The position numbers and the translations under genes were made by a program. 5,589 nucleotides of DNA from Candidatus Neomicrothrix sp. UBA4542 (lineage in GTDB: Bacteria > Actinomycetota > Acidimicrobiia > Acidimicrobiales > Poriferisodalaceae), in contig DGLO01000078.1 of the NCBI GenBank assembly GCA_002388005.1, forward strand, positions 1-5,589. The letters are read 5' to 3'. This document shows, piece after piece, positions 1-5,589 of the stretch. Under the pieces are notes generated by a model. The model ran no database searches. It saw only the letters and a program-made list of their open reading frames with translations, and was not told the origin of the DNA. Positions within the stretch are counted from its first letter, which is position 1. Each line of letters begins with the position of its first letter.

Positions 1-33
1 GCTTTTCTTTACCGCTGATTTCTTAGTAGCCAT
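1..33 (-). CDS. 5' end of a lysine-rich protein gene, possibly TraR/DksA-type zinc finger protein (partial)
   Basis: Only the first 11 codons are in the window, reading MATKKSAVKKS, and the frame is open to the left edge. The ATG is preceded by a purine-rich AGGGGAG (36-42), although it sits unusually close to the start (2 nt). The fragment is too short to identify by itself. In Streptomyces and other actinobacteria the gene beside ileS encodes a TraR/DksA C4-type zinc-finger protein with a Lys/Ala-rich N-terminal extension, which fits the basic start seen here. That identity is an inference from gene order; other Lys-rich proteins would begin similarly. It is divergent from ileS, with 152 bp between the two start codons. 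Confidence 0.5.
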   Translation of the reverse strand, partial: MATKKSAVKKS

Positions 34-72
34 GGCTCCCCTACCCAATTCTCGGGTTCGAAAAGGTTACGC

Positions 73-78
73 ATCATA
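73..78 (-). promoter_or_regulatory. Candidate -10 element for the left-edge gene
   Basis: Read on the minus strand the hexamer is TATGAT, one base from the TATAAT consensus. Transcription would start near position 66 and give a leader of about 33 nt before the ATG at 33. No good -35 box is found 16-18 bp upstream, which is common for actinobacterial promoters but leaves the call weak. Confidence 0.3.
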
Positions 79-80
79 GC

Positions 81-94
81 GCCGCAGCGGCGGC
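81..94. repeat. Short GC-rich inverted repeat in the divergent intergenic region
   Basis: GCCGC (81-85) and GCGGC (90-94) are perfect inverted copies separated by AGCG. The repeat lies just upstream of the TATGAT hexamer on the minus strand, within the would-be promoter spacer. No T-tract follows on either strand, so it does not look like a terminator. It may be an operator or mere chance in GC-rich DNA. Confidence 0.25.
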
Positions 95-117
95 TCGCCA
101 CGGACCGAGGCAACAGA

Positions 118-179
118 CCCTAAATAAAGGGCTTTTCGATTCGAGGCGATACTGTGAGCGGTTGCATGCCCTTTCAGGA
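118..179 (+). promoter_or_regulatory. ileS leader with competing inverted repeats next to the ribosome binding site
   Basis: AAAGGGC (126-132) is perfectly complementary to GCCCTTT (168-174), which ends one base before the Shine-Dalgarno AGGA (176-179). A second, shorter pairing, CCCT (118-121) with AGGG (128-131), uses part of the same bases and would exclude the first. The layout could let the leader switch structure near the ribosome site. No T-box motif (TGGNACC-type sequence) is present, although ileS in many actinobacteria carries one. Whether this segment is transcribed depends on the promoter position, which could not be fixed. Confidence 0.25.
176..179 (+). promoter_or_regulatory. 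Ribosome binding site that sets the ileS start
   Basis: AGGA lies 6 nt before the ATG at 186. The alternative in-frame TTG at 162 has only a weak GTGAG-like sequence upstream. The SD therefore favours the ATG and a protein of 1040 residues. Confidence 0.6.
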
Positions 180-185
180 CAAACT

Positions 186-3100
186 ATGAGCGCTTCAAAG
201 GACTCTTACTATCCCCGGGTACCGAACCGGGCAGACTTTCCCGCGATTGAGCGTGCTGTCCTTGAACGCTGGATTGACCAGCAGACTTTTCAAAATTCCA
301 TCGAATCCCGACCAGAAAGCAACGAATTCGTCTTCTATGACGGACCGCCGTTCGCTAACGGTCTCCCCCATCACGGTCACTTACTCACCGGCTATGTCAA
401 GGATGTAGTTCCCAGATATCAAACTATGCGGGGGAAGCGTGTCGATCGGCGGTTCGGTTGGGACTGCCACGGCTTACCCGCAGAAATGGAGACTGAGCAG
501 GAATTGGGGCTCAGTGGTCGTGCGGCAATTGCTGAGTACGGAATCGAGAATTTCAACGCAAAATGTAGAGAGTCAGTGCTCCGTTATACCTCCGAGTGGC
601 AAGACACTGTGACCAGGCAAGCGCGCTGGGTCGACTTCGATAACGACTACAAAACCATGGACCTCTCCTATATGGAGTCCGTGATGTGGGCCTTTAAGCA
701 ACTCTGGGACCAAGGACTCATATATCAGGCCTTCCGTGTAATGCCTTATTCGTGGGGGGCTGAGACGCCGCTTTCCAACTTTGAAATTCGTTTAGACGAT
801 GCAACTCGTCCTCGTCAGGACCCGGCGATCACAGTGTCGTTTGAGCTAGAGGGCAAAGGGCTTCCTGGCATAGGGGATTCTGAGTTCGTTCAACTCCTAG
901 CGTGGACAACGACCCCTTGGACTCTTCCTTCCAACCTTGCCGTGGCCGTGGGACCCGATATCGACTACACGGTGGTGGAGGCGAACGGATCAAAATGGAT
1001 TCTGGGCGCGGAATGTCTCGAAAAATACTCCGAGGATTTAGAAGATCCGGTAGTCCTTGGAGTCGTCCGAGGGACGGATCTCGTCGGTCGCATCTATAAA
1101 CCCCTGTTTGACTATTTTCGGGATCGAGAGGATGCGTTTCGCGTTTTAGCCGCCGATTTTGTGGACACTAGCGAAGGCACTGGGGCCGTTCACATGGCTC
1201 CAGGCTTTGGTGAAGATGATCAAATTGTTTGCGAGTCAAACGGGATCGAAATCGGCGATGCTGTACCCGTCGACGATCAAGGCCGATTCACCGCAGAGGT
1301 GACGGACTGGGCGGGAGAAAACGTATTTGAAGCTAACCCTGGAATTATTCAACACCTCAAAGATCAACTCAGAATTCTTCGGCACGACACCCACGAACAT
1401 AACTATCCCCACTGTTGGAGGACTGATACTCCGATCATCTACCGCGCTATTTCTTCTTGGTATGTCGAAGTCACTAAGATCCGCTCCCGTCTTCAGAGCA
1501 TCAATCAAGAGATCAATTGGGTCCCCGATCACGTTCAAGAAGGCCGGTTTGGACAGTGGCTAGCTGGAGCTCGAGACTGGTCGATTAGCCGGAACCGGTT
1601 CTGGGGCTCCCCAATACCGGTGTGGGTAAGTGACGATCCGACGTATCCGCGAACCGATGTGTACGGAAGCCTCGACGAACTCGAAGCTGATTTCGGAGTC
1701 CGCCCTAGCGATCTACATCGCCCCTTCATCGACGAATTAACTCGACCAAATCCAGACGATCCGACTGGTAAGAGCGTCATGAGGCGAGTACCCGAAGTAC
1801 TCGATTGCTGGTTCGAGTCCGGATCAATGCCTTTCGCTCAAGTCCATTACCCTTTCGAAAACAAGGACTGGTTTGAAGAACATTTCCCAGCGGACTTCAT
1901 CGTTGAGTACATCAACCAGACTCGCGGCTGGTTCTACACGTTGCACGTGCTCGCCGGAGCTCTCTTCGATCGTCCCGCTTTCCAGAATGTTATTTGTCAC
2001 GGCATTCTGCTAGCCGAAGACGGCAACAAACTTTCGAAGCGATTGCGCAATTACACCGAACCAAGCGAAATTTTTGATTCCGAAGGTTCGGATGCACTTC
2101 GTTGGTATCTAATGTCAAACACTATTGTCCGGGGAGGCGATACTCGCATCTCGGACGCAGGCATCAACGGCGTAGCGCGTCAAATCCTGATCCCTGTATG
2201 GAACGCTTATTCCTTTTTCACCCTCTACGCCAATGTTGATTCCTACAACGCCGTCAGGAGAACCGATTCACCGCACCTACTGGATCGTTATCTACTCGCG
2301 AAGACGAGGACGTTGGTCGAAGCGACAACCGCCGCGCTAGATGCTTATGACCTGCCTCGTGCCGCCTTTGAAATTCAAAGCTTCATTGATGCTCTGAACA
2401 ACTGGTACATCCGTCGTTCGAGAGATCGATTTTGGGGACCGGAAGGTGGTGGGCGAGGTGATGGAGACGCATACGACACGCTGTACACCGTTCTGACGAC
2501 TTTCACGCGAATAGCTGCGCCGTTCCTTCCAATGATCATGGAAGAGGTCCACGGCGGATTGACGGGCGGGGAAAGTGTTCATCTTGCCGACTGGCCTAGT
2601 GCCGAAGAACTCCCAGCAGATCCCCAGTTGGTGTCGAGAATGGACCAAGTCAGGGAAGCAGTCTCGACATCTCTTCGTCTGAGAGAGGATGCTGGTTTAC
2701 GAGTCAGGTTGCCTTTGTCGAAGGTCACGGTGGCCGGAAAAGATGCGGAGGATCTTCGCGAGGTCGTCGATCTATTGGCTGAGGAGATCAACGTACACGA
2801 GGTGATCTTGACTTCAGAAATAGGTGAGTTCGCCACCCTGAGCTTACGACCGCACGGCAACTTGGTCGGACCGCGGTTAGGAGCCGACGTTCAAGCCGTT
2901 TTTGCTGCCGCAAAGGATGGGAAGTGGTCGCTACTCGATGACGGTCGAATAGACGTAGCCGGTCACCAGTTGCAGGTCGAAGAATATGAGCTAGCGCTCG
3001 AACCAGCGGATCCACACAGCACTGCTGCTTTACGGTCAAATGATGCCGTCGTTGTTCTCGACACCCACGTGACTCCTGAGCTAGAAGCGGAAGGATTGGC

Positions 3101-3308
3101 GCGAGATCTGATTCGAACCATCCAACAGGCAAGAAAAGACGCAGATCTCGAAGTCACCGAGCGCGTCGAAGTTGAAGTCGCGTGGTCTCCTGAAGATTTA
3201 GATGCCGTTCAACGGCATGAGCCGGCCATCACCGCAGCGGTTCTAGCCTCAAAAATTTTCTGGGTGACGGGCACTGAGGAACCCCAGGTGAAATTAACCA
3301 CCCCATAA
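186..3308 (+). CDS. ileS: Isoleucyl-tRNA synthetase, eukaryote-like type (complete)
   Basis: Charges tRNA-Ile with isoleucine in the cytoplasm and edits misactivated valine. The 1040-residue product has the class I Rossmann fold with the HIGH-type motif HHGH at 62-65 and the second signature as KLSKR at 615-619. The inserted CP1 editing domain shows the threonine-rich WTTTPWTLPSN (240-250) and GTGAVHMAPGFGEDD (331-345), whose last Asp corresponds to the editing Asp of the family. Further family signatures are DWSISRNRFWG (464-474), DCWFESG (540-546) and QTRGWFY (578-584). An anticodon-binding domain follows, and the C-terminal region contains ELEAEGLARDLIR near 967-979. No cysteine pairs occur near the C-terminus, so the zinc finger of E. 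coli-type IleRS is absent, as expected for the eukaryote-like group used by actinobacteria. The length is normal for that group. The start is the ATG at 186, supported by AGGA; an upstream in-frame TTG (162) is less likely. The gene is convergent with divIVA and appears intact. Confidence 0.97.
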   Translation: MSASKDSYYPRVPNRADFPAIERAVLERWIDQQTFQNSIESRPESNEFVFYDGPPFANGLPHHGHLLTGYVKDVVPRYQTMRGKRVDRRFGWDCHGLPAEMETEQELGLSGRAAIAEYGIENFNAKCRESVLRYTSEWQDTVTRQARWVDFDNDYKTMDLSYMESVMWAFKQLWDQGLIYQAFRVMPYSWGAETPLSNFEIRLDDATRPRQDPAITVSFELEGKGLPGIGDSEFVQLLAWTTTPWTLPSNLAVAVGPDIDYTVVEANGSKWILGAECLEKYSEDLEDPVVLGVVRGTDLVGRIYKPLFDYFRDREDAFRVLAADFVDTSEGTGAVHMAPGFGEDDQIVCESNGIEIGDAVPVDDQGRFTAEVTDWAGENVFEANPGIIQHLKDQLRILRHDTHEHNYPHCWRTDTPIIYRAISSWYVEVTKIRSRLQSINQEINWVPDHVQEGRFGQWLAGARDWSISRNRFWGSPIPVWVSDDPTYPRTDVYGSLDELEADFGVRPSDLHRPFIDELTRPNPDDPTGKSVMRRVPEVLDCWFESGSMPFAQVHYPFENKDWFEEHFPADFIVEYINQTRGWFYTLHVLAGALFDRPAFQNVICHGILLAEDGNKLSKRLRNYTEPSEIFDSEGSDALRWYLMSNTIVRGGDTRISDAGINGVARQILIPVWNAYSFFTLYANVDSYNAVRRTDSPHLLDRYLLAKTRTLVEATTAALDAYDLPRAAFEIQSFIDALNNWYIRRSRDRFWGPEGGGRGDGDAYDTLYTVLTTFTRIAAPFLPMIMEEVHGGLTGGESVHLADWPSAEELPADPQLVSRMDQVREAVSTSLRLREDAGLRVRLPLSKVTVAGKDAEDLREVVDLLAEEINVHEVILTSEIGEFATLSLRPHGNLVGPRLGADVQAVFAAAKDGKWSLLDDGRIDVAGHQLQVEEYELALEPADPHSTAALRSNDAVVVLDTHVTPELEAEGLARDLIRTIQQARKDADLEVTERVEVEVAWSPEDLDAVQRHEPAITAAVLASKIFWVTGTEEPQVKLTTP

Positions 3309-3311
3309 ATT

Positions 3312-3327
3312 AGGGCTCACTCGCCCT
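3312..3327. terminator. Small hairpin between convergent ileS and divIVA, possible weak terminator
   Basis: AGGGC (3312-3316) and GCCCT (3323-3327) form a perfect 5-bp stem with a TCACTC loop. The loop includes the divIVA stop codon (3317-3319), and the ileS stop is 3 bp before the stem. On the minus strand the stem is followed by AATTTAT, a poor U-tract; on the plus strand there is none. The position between two convergent genes suggests a bidirectional end point, but the stem is short. Confidence 0.3.
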
Positions 3328-4174
3328 CAAGCGATTCTCGCCGCTGCAGCGCAGAAAAAAATGGATCATCGATTTCGGTGCCCGATCGAGCCTCGGTCAT
3401 TGGTTGACCTGACAAACCGATGACGCCGCTCTCGCTGTCTGCATCGTCAATCGTGGCCCACCCAGTAACGTCAGTTGACGCGGCTGGGTGATCTACTTCA
3501 AGGCCATCGGGGCGTCCGCCGAGGTCTCGCGCTATCTCGCCTAAAGCCCGCCGTCGAGTTTCGATTAGTTCTGCTAGCTGCTGCGCATCGTTGCGGCGGG
3601 CATTGACTCGAGCGTCAAGTTCGAGCAACTCATTTTCCAATTCAGCTTTACGTTCTGTAGCGCCTCGCGCCGCCAAATCGGTTGACGATGCGACAAGCAC
3701 ATCTGCTAAAAGGTCACCGATTTGCTCTCGTGTGGAGGCAATAGCGTCATCGATCGCGTCGTCTGCGGTGTCTCGGGCCAAAGTTATTAATTGCGCTATG
3801 CGATCAATCTCAATCTTTGTTGCGCCTACTGCGATTAGCTCATCGGTATAGAGACGTCCCGCATCGCTGGCGCCTCCCGCGTCCGTTCCAGATAAAACGT
3901 CAGACTCAAACCGTGGTGTGGTTGCTAATGCGTCTCTGATGCTTTCAATCGCATCGAGCCGTCCATCCACGACTTCGATCCCCTCACCGGATTCTTGCCG
4001 TGAGCTTCTTTGTTCGGCTTCGATCAGACGTTCGGCCAACTCGTCGAGGCGATCTTGAAGCTCCGTCAAGCCTGCGGCTACTCGCTCCAGAAAGTCATCC
4101 ACCGACTCTGGGTCATATCCCCTAAAACGCTCAGGAAATTGCTGTGTTTCGAGCAAATCGGAGGTCAGCTTCAT
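3317..4174 (-). CDS. divIVA: DivIVA-family coiled-coil polarity/septum protein
   Basis: DivIVA proteins bind negatively curved membrane at poles and septa and recruit division or wall-growth machinery; in actinobacteria (Wag31/DivIVA) they direct polar growth. The 285-residue product starts with the DivIVA membrane-binding domain: LT at 3-4, then FRGYD at 17-21 and VDDFLERV at 25-32. A coiled coil follows to about residue 56. A flexible stretch (57-105) is followed by a second long helical, coiled-coil-prone region (about 108-218) rich in Ala, Glu, Asp, Arg and Leu. The tail (219-285) is acidic and low in helix, ending with DDPFFSALQRRESLEGE. The ATG is well placed by the domain, and an in-frame TAG lies 9 nt upstream, so no longer start exists. 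No Shine-Dalgarno is visible. The gene is last in the yggS-sepF-yggT-divIVA series, 57 bp after yggT. Only the N-terminal domain is diagnostic; the partner proteins cannot be told from sequence. Confidence 0.88.
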   Translation of the reverse strand: MKLTSDLLETQQFPERFRGYDPESVDDFLERVAAGLTELQDRLDELAERLIEAEQRSSRQESGEGIEVVDGRLDAIESIRDALATTPRFESDVLSGTDAGGASDAGRLYTDELIAVGATKIEIDRIAQLITLARDTADDAIDDAIASTREQIGDLLADVLVASSTDLAARGATERKAELENELLELDARVNARRNDAQQLAELIETRRRALGEIARDLGGRPDGLEVDHPAASTDVTGWATIDDADSESGVIGLSGQPMTEARSGTEIDDPFFSALQRRESLEGE

Positions 4175-4180
4175 GTGTTG

Positions 4181-4186
4181 ACACTA
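4181..4186 (-). promoter_or_regulatory. Candidate -10 element for a leaderless divIVA transcript
   Basis: On the minus strand the hexamer TAGTGT matches TANNNT and ends 6 nt before the divIVA ATG. That is the spacing at which transcription would begin on or beside the start codon. Leaderless genes with such a signal are common in actinobacteria, and divIVA has no recognisable ribosome binding site. The -35 region (TTTCGG at 17-bp spacing) is poor. Confidence 0.35.
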
Positions 4187-4231
4187 ACAACAAGGCCGCC
4201 GAGCCGAAACTGGAAAGTTGTGGGCTTTGGT

Positions 4232-4498
4232 TCAGCCGCAGTTAAGGATCACTCCCGCAAGTACCCACTGGATGAGAATCAGCACCAAAATGGGTGAGAG
4301 ATCCAACCCAAATCCCCCGATGCGCAGAGGTGGCAACGCTCTCCGGAGCGGACCCATGAGAGGTTCGGTTACTCGAACAAGAAACGTTCGTACAATCGCT
4401 ACCGGACTGTCCTGCGCTATAGGAATCCAGCTAAAAATGATTCGGCCAAAGATAGCGAGCACATAGATGTCACAGAGAGTGCACAGGATCTGGGTCAC
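4232..4498 (-). CDS. yggT: YggT/YlmG family small membrane protein
   Basis: This is an 88-residue integral membrane protein with a single YggT unit. The first hydrophobic segment covers about 6-25 and ends in the family-like RIIFSWIP (19-26). A central amphipathic stretch carries TEPLMGPLRRALPPL (44-58), the characteristic TEP-L-x-P-x-R-R-x-x-P motif. LDLSPILVLILIQ (65-77) opens the second membrane segment, which runs to about residue 85. Plant and bacterial YlmG homologues have been linked to division and nucleoid or chloroplast organisation, but the biochemical role is unresolved. The start is GTG, supported by GAGGA (4505-4509) at 6-nt spacing. It lies 15 bp after sepF and is probably cotranscribed with it. 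The size is normal for single-unit actinobacterial versions. Confidence 0.92.
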   Translation of the reverse strand: MTQILCTLCDIYVLAIFGRIIFSWIPIAQDSPVAIVRTFLVRVTEPLMGPLRRALPPLRIGGFGLDLSPILVLILIQWVLAGVILNCG

Positions 4499-4504
4499 GG
4501 GCAG

Positions 4505-4509
4505 TCCTC
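4505..4509 (-). promoter_or_regulatory. Ribosome binding site for yggT
   Basis: GAGGA on the minus strand sits 6 nt before the GTG at 4498 and lies inside the 15-bp sepF-yggT gap. It supports the GTG as the true start, since no ATG is available nearby in frame upstream. Confidence 0.6.
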
Positions 4510-4513
4510 GAGA

Positions 4514-5029
4514 CTAATAGTGTAAGCCGCGCTCTTGGAGGCGCTGACGCTCCTCCTCCGCAAGGATCACGTGAGACGGGGCGAGCAAATAAACCTGATC
4601 AGCTACCTTCTCCATTTTTCCTCCGAGTGCGTAGCAAAGACCACTCACAAAGTCGATAATTCTTCTAGCAAGGTCTCGGTTAGCGGTCTGGAGATTCACG
4701 ATCACGGGTTGGTCCGCTTTGAACCGATCAGCGAGCTGTTGGGCGTCGTTAAAGGTGCGCGGTGCGACCACATGGGGTTTTGCGCTCGTTATTGGGATAG
4801 TTCTAACCGATCCGGTGGGTGCCACGTCTGACGCCACTACTGGCTGGCTGACGGAACTGTCAGGCATGGTGGCTGGTGACGCGGCACTAGTCACAACCGT
4901 TACCGGCTCTCCGCGTGGAGATGCCGGTTGTGCCGAACCGCCCGGATGCTGAAGCTCATCCAACTCGTCGTATTCTTCATCGGGTCCTAACCCGAGGTAC
5001 AGCATCGCCTGACGCCACATCGAAGCCAT
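4514..5029 (-). CDS. sepF: Cell division protein SepF
   Basis: SepF polymerises beneath the membrane and anchors FtsZ to it; it is the main FtsZ membrane tether in actinobacteria, which generally lack FtsA. The 171-residue product begins with a short amphipathic helix, MASMWRQAMLYLGLG (1-15), the membrane-targeting segment, followed by an acidic DEEYDELDEL (17-26). A Pro/Ser/Val/Thr-rich linker (about 29-74) leads to the globular SepF domain (about 75-160). Family marks there are HVVAPRTFNDAQQLADRFK (86-104), PVIVNLQ (108-114), DLARRIIDFVSGLCYALGG (119-137) and VADQVYLLAP (142-151). The ATG at 5029 is chosen because a strong AGGAGG precedes it at 6 nt; reading back to a TTG at 5101 would add 24 unconserved residues and overlap the end of yggS. 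The gene follows yggS by 34 bp and precedes yggT by 15 bp, the usual order. Confidence 0.95.
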   Translation of the reverse strand: MASMWRQAMLYLGLGPDEEYDELDELQHPGGSAQPASPRGEPVTVVTSAASPATMPDSSVSQPVVASDVAPTGSVRTIPITSAKPHVVAPRTFNDAQQLADRFKADQPVIVNLQTANRDLARRIIDFVSGLCYALGGKMEKVADQVYLLAPSHVILAEEERQRLQERGLHY

Positions 5030-5032
5030 ACG

Positions 5033-5042
5033 CCTCCTCCTC
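5033..5042 (-). promoter_or_regulatory. Strong ribosome binding site that sets the sepF start
   Basis: The minus strand reads GAGGAGGAGG, containing AGGAGG (5036-5041) 6 nt before the ATG at 5029. It favours this ATG over the second ATG three codons downstream and over the distant TTG at 5101. Confidence 0.7.
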
Positions 5043-5063
5043 GCCGCCGAGGGTACCGCGATG

Positions 5064-5589
5064 TCAGCGCAGGGGACGTTCACCAAACAAAGCAGTTCCA
5101 ATTCGAACCATAGTGCTCCCCGATTCGATAGCTATTTCGAGGTCGTCGGTCATTCCGATGGAGCGATGAGCCAAGCCATGATTCTCAGCAAAGGACACCA
5201 AGCTTCGGTAAGCCGCTCTAATTGTTTCCGTATCTCCTTGGGGGCCAATGCCCATGGCGCCAACTACGTTGAGTCCCTGTGCGCGGGCGTTCGAAACAAT
5301 ATCGCCAGCCTCCGAAATTCGGCATCCGCTCTGGTTCTTGATCCCGGTCAGATTGATTTGAATCATCACTGGCGAACTAGGAGCTCGTTTTGCAATTTCG
5401 TTCACCAAAGATGGGCGGTCGACGGATTGCCAGACTTCGACGATGTGAGCGATTTTTCGCACTTTGTTAGTTTGTGTTCCACCGATGAAATGCACCTCGA
5501 TGCGGCGCCGTTCATCATCTTTCAACTGCATCCATTTAGATTCCAATTCCTGCGCATAGCTTTCCCCGACCATCTTGAAACCACACTCG
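5064..5589 (-). CDS. yggS: YggS/YlmE family PLP-binding homeostasis protein (5' end outside window)
   Basis: This family (YggS, YlmE, PLPBP) binds pyridoxal 5'-phosphate on a TIM-barrel fold and helps keep B6 vitamer and amino-acid pools balanced; no catalytic reaction is established. The frame remains open to the right edge, where the visible part begins ECGFKMVGESYAQELESKW, equivalent to the FGENYVQELxxK region of the family. Roughly the first 45 residues, including the Schiff-base lysine, are therefore outside the window, and the internal ATG at 5573 is not the start. Visible marks are HFIGGTQTNKVR (5492 leftward), SVDRPSLVNEI, PVMIQINLTG, the NVVGAMGIGP strand, GMTDDLEIAI, and the phosphate-binding end STMVRIGTALFGERP. 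The product stops shortly after, as normal. It is the first visible gene of the sepF-yggT-divIVA series; in actinobacteria it usually follows ftsZ and ylmD, which would be expected to the right. Confidence 0.93.
   Translation of the reverse strand, partial: ECGFKMVGESYAQELESKWMQLKDDERRRIEVHFIGGTQTNKVRKIAHIVEVWQSVDRPSLVNEIAKRAPSSPVMIQINLTGIKNQSGCRISEAGDIVSNARAQGLNVVGAMGIGPQGDTETIRAAYRSLVSFAENHGLAHRSIGMTDDLEIAIESGSTMVRIGTALFGERPLR

Noticed and set aside
54..62. GGGTTCGAAA resembling the T-arm of a tRNA
   Set aside because: The flanking bases do not form the 5-bp T stem, and no acceptor or anticodon arms are present on either strand.
118..136. CCCT-N6-AGGG followed by CTTTT as an intrinsic terminator on the plus strand
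   Set aside because: The stem is only 4 bp and there is no upstream plus-strand gene in view to terminate.
148..155. GATACT/TACTGT as a -10 box for ileS
   Set aside because: Several overlapping weak matches and no -35 sequence at a suitable distance; it could not be told from chance.
162..185. In-frame TTG upstream giving an IleRS with 8 extra residues
   Set aside because: No good ribosome site precedes the TTG, while the ATG at 186 has AGGA at 6-nt spacing and gives a normal N-terminus.
1236..3157. Minus-strand open frames inside ileS of 60-115 codons
   Set aside because: They lie wholly within the well-conserved ileS coding frame, show no recognisable domains and lack convincing ribosome sites.
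3591..4466. Plus-strand open frames opposite divIVA and yggT
   Set aside because: They are antisense to recognisable proteins, have low-complexity Ser/Ala/Arg products and no family features.
5030..5101. TTG-initiated extension of sepF that overlaps the end of yggS
   Set aside because: The extra 24 residues do not resemble the SepF N-terminus, and AGGAGG sits directly before the ATG at 5029.
5064..5573. YggS starting at the internal ATG at 5573
   Set aside because: The frame stays open to the edge, the residues before this ATG fit the family, and the lysine-bearing N-terminal part would be missing.
1..5589. CRISPR array, insertion sequence, phage or defence system
   Set aside because: No direct-repeat array, transposase, integrase, terminal inverted repeats or defence-type domains were seen; almost the whole window is covered by housekeeping genes.

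Overview
The window is chromosomal housekeeping DNA that looks actinobacterial. It holds the cell-division genes that usually lie downstream of ftsZ (yggS/ylmE, sepF, yggT/ylmG, divIVA), followed by ileS and then the start of a lysine-rich gene. The same series (ylmE, sepF, ylmG, divIVA, ileS, a TraR/DksA-type gene) is known from Streptomyces and relatives. SepF, YggT and the eukaryote-like, zinc-finger-free IleRS all fit Actinomycetota. Base composition looks close to half G+C by eye, low for a classical actinobacterium, so an uncultured or aquatic lineage (for example Acidimicrobiia-like) is plausible. That placement is inference; there is no marker here that fixes it.

Layout. Positions 1-33 (minus) are the first 11 codons of a gene that leaves the left edge. 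Positions 34-185 are a divergent intergenic region with a possible minus-strand -10 element, a GC-rich inverted repeat and a leader for ileS. Positions 186-3308 (plus) are a complete ileS. Only 8 bp separate its stop from the end of divIVA (3317-4174, minus). To the right, all on the minus strand and read right to left, are yggS (5' end cut by the window edge), sepF, yggT and divIVA. Gaps are 34 bp (yggS-sepF), 15 bp (sepF-yggT) and 57 bp (yggT-divIVA), consistent with one operon and possibly an extra promoter for divIVA.

How the genes work together. SepF tethers FtsZ to the membrane, DivIVA marks curved membrane at poles and septa and organises wall growth, YggT/YlmG is a small membrane protein that travels with them, and YggS/YlmE is a PLP-binding homeostasis protein usually found in this cluster. 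IleRS is an independent translation gene on the opposite strand. No mobile element, CRISPR array, RNA gene or phage gene is visible. I did not find a convincing undescribed system. The points worth checking are regulatory (the ileS leader without a T-box, a possible leaderless divIVA) and a few protein details (a Bacillus-like DivIVA N-terminus, motif variants in IleRS and YggS).
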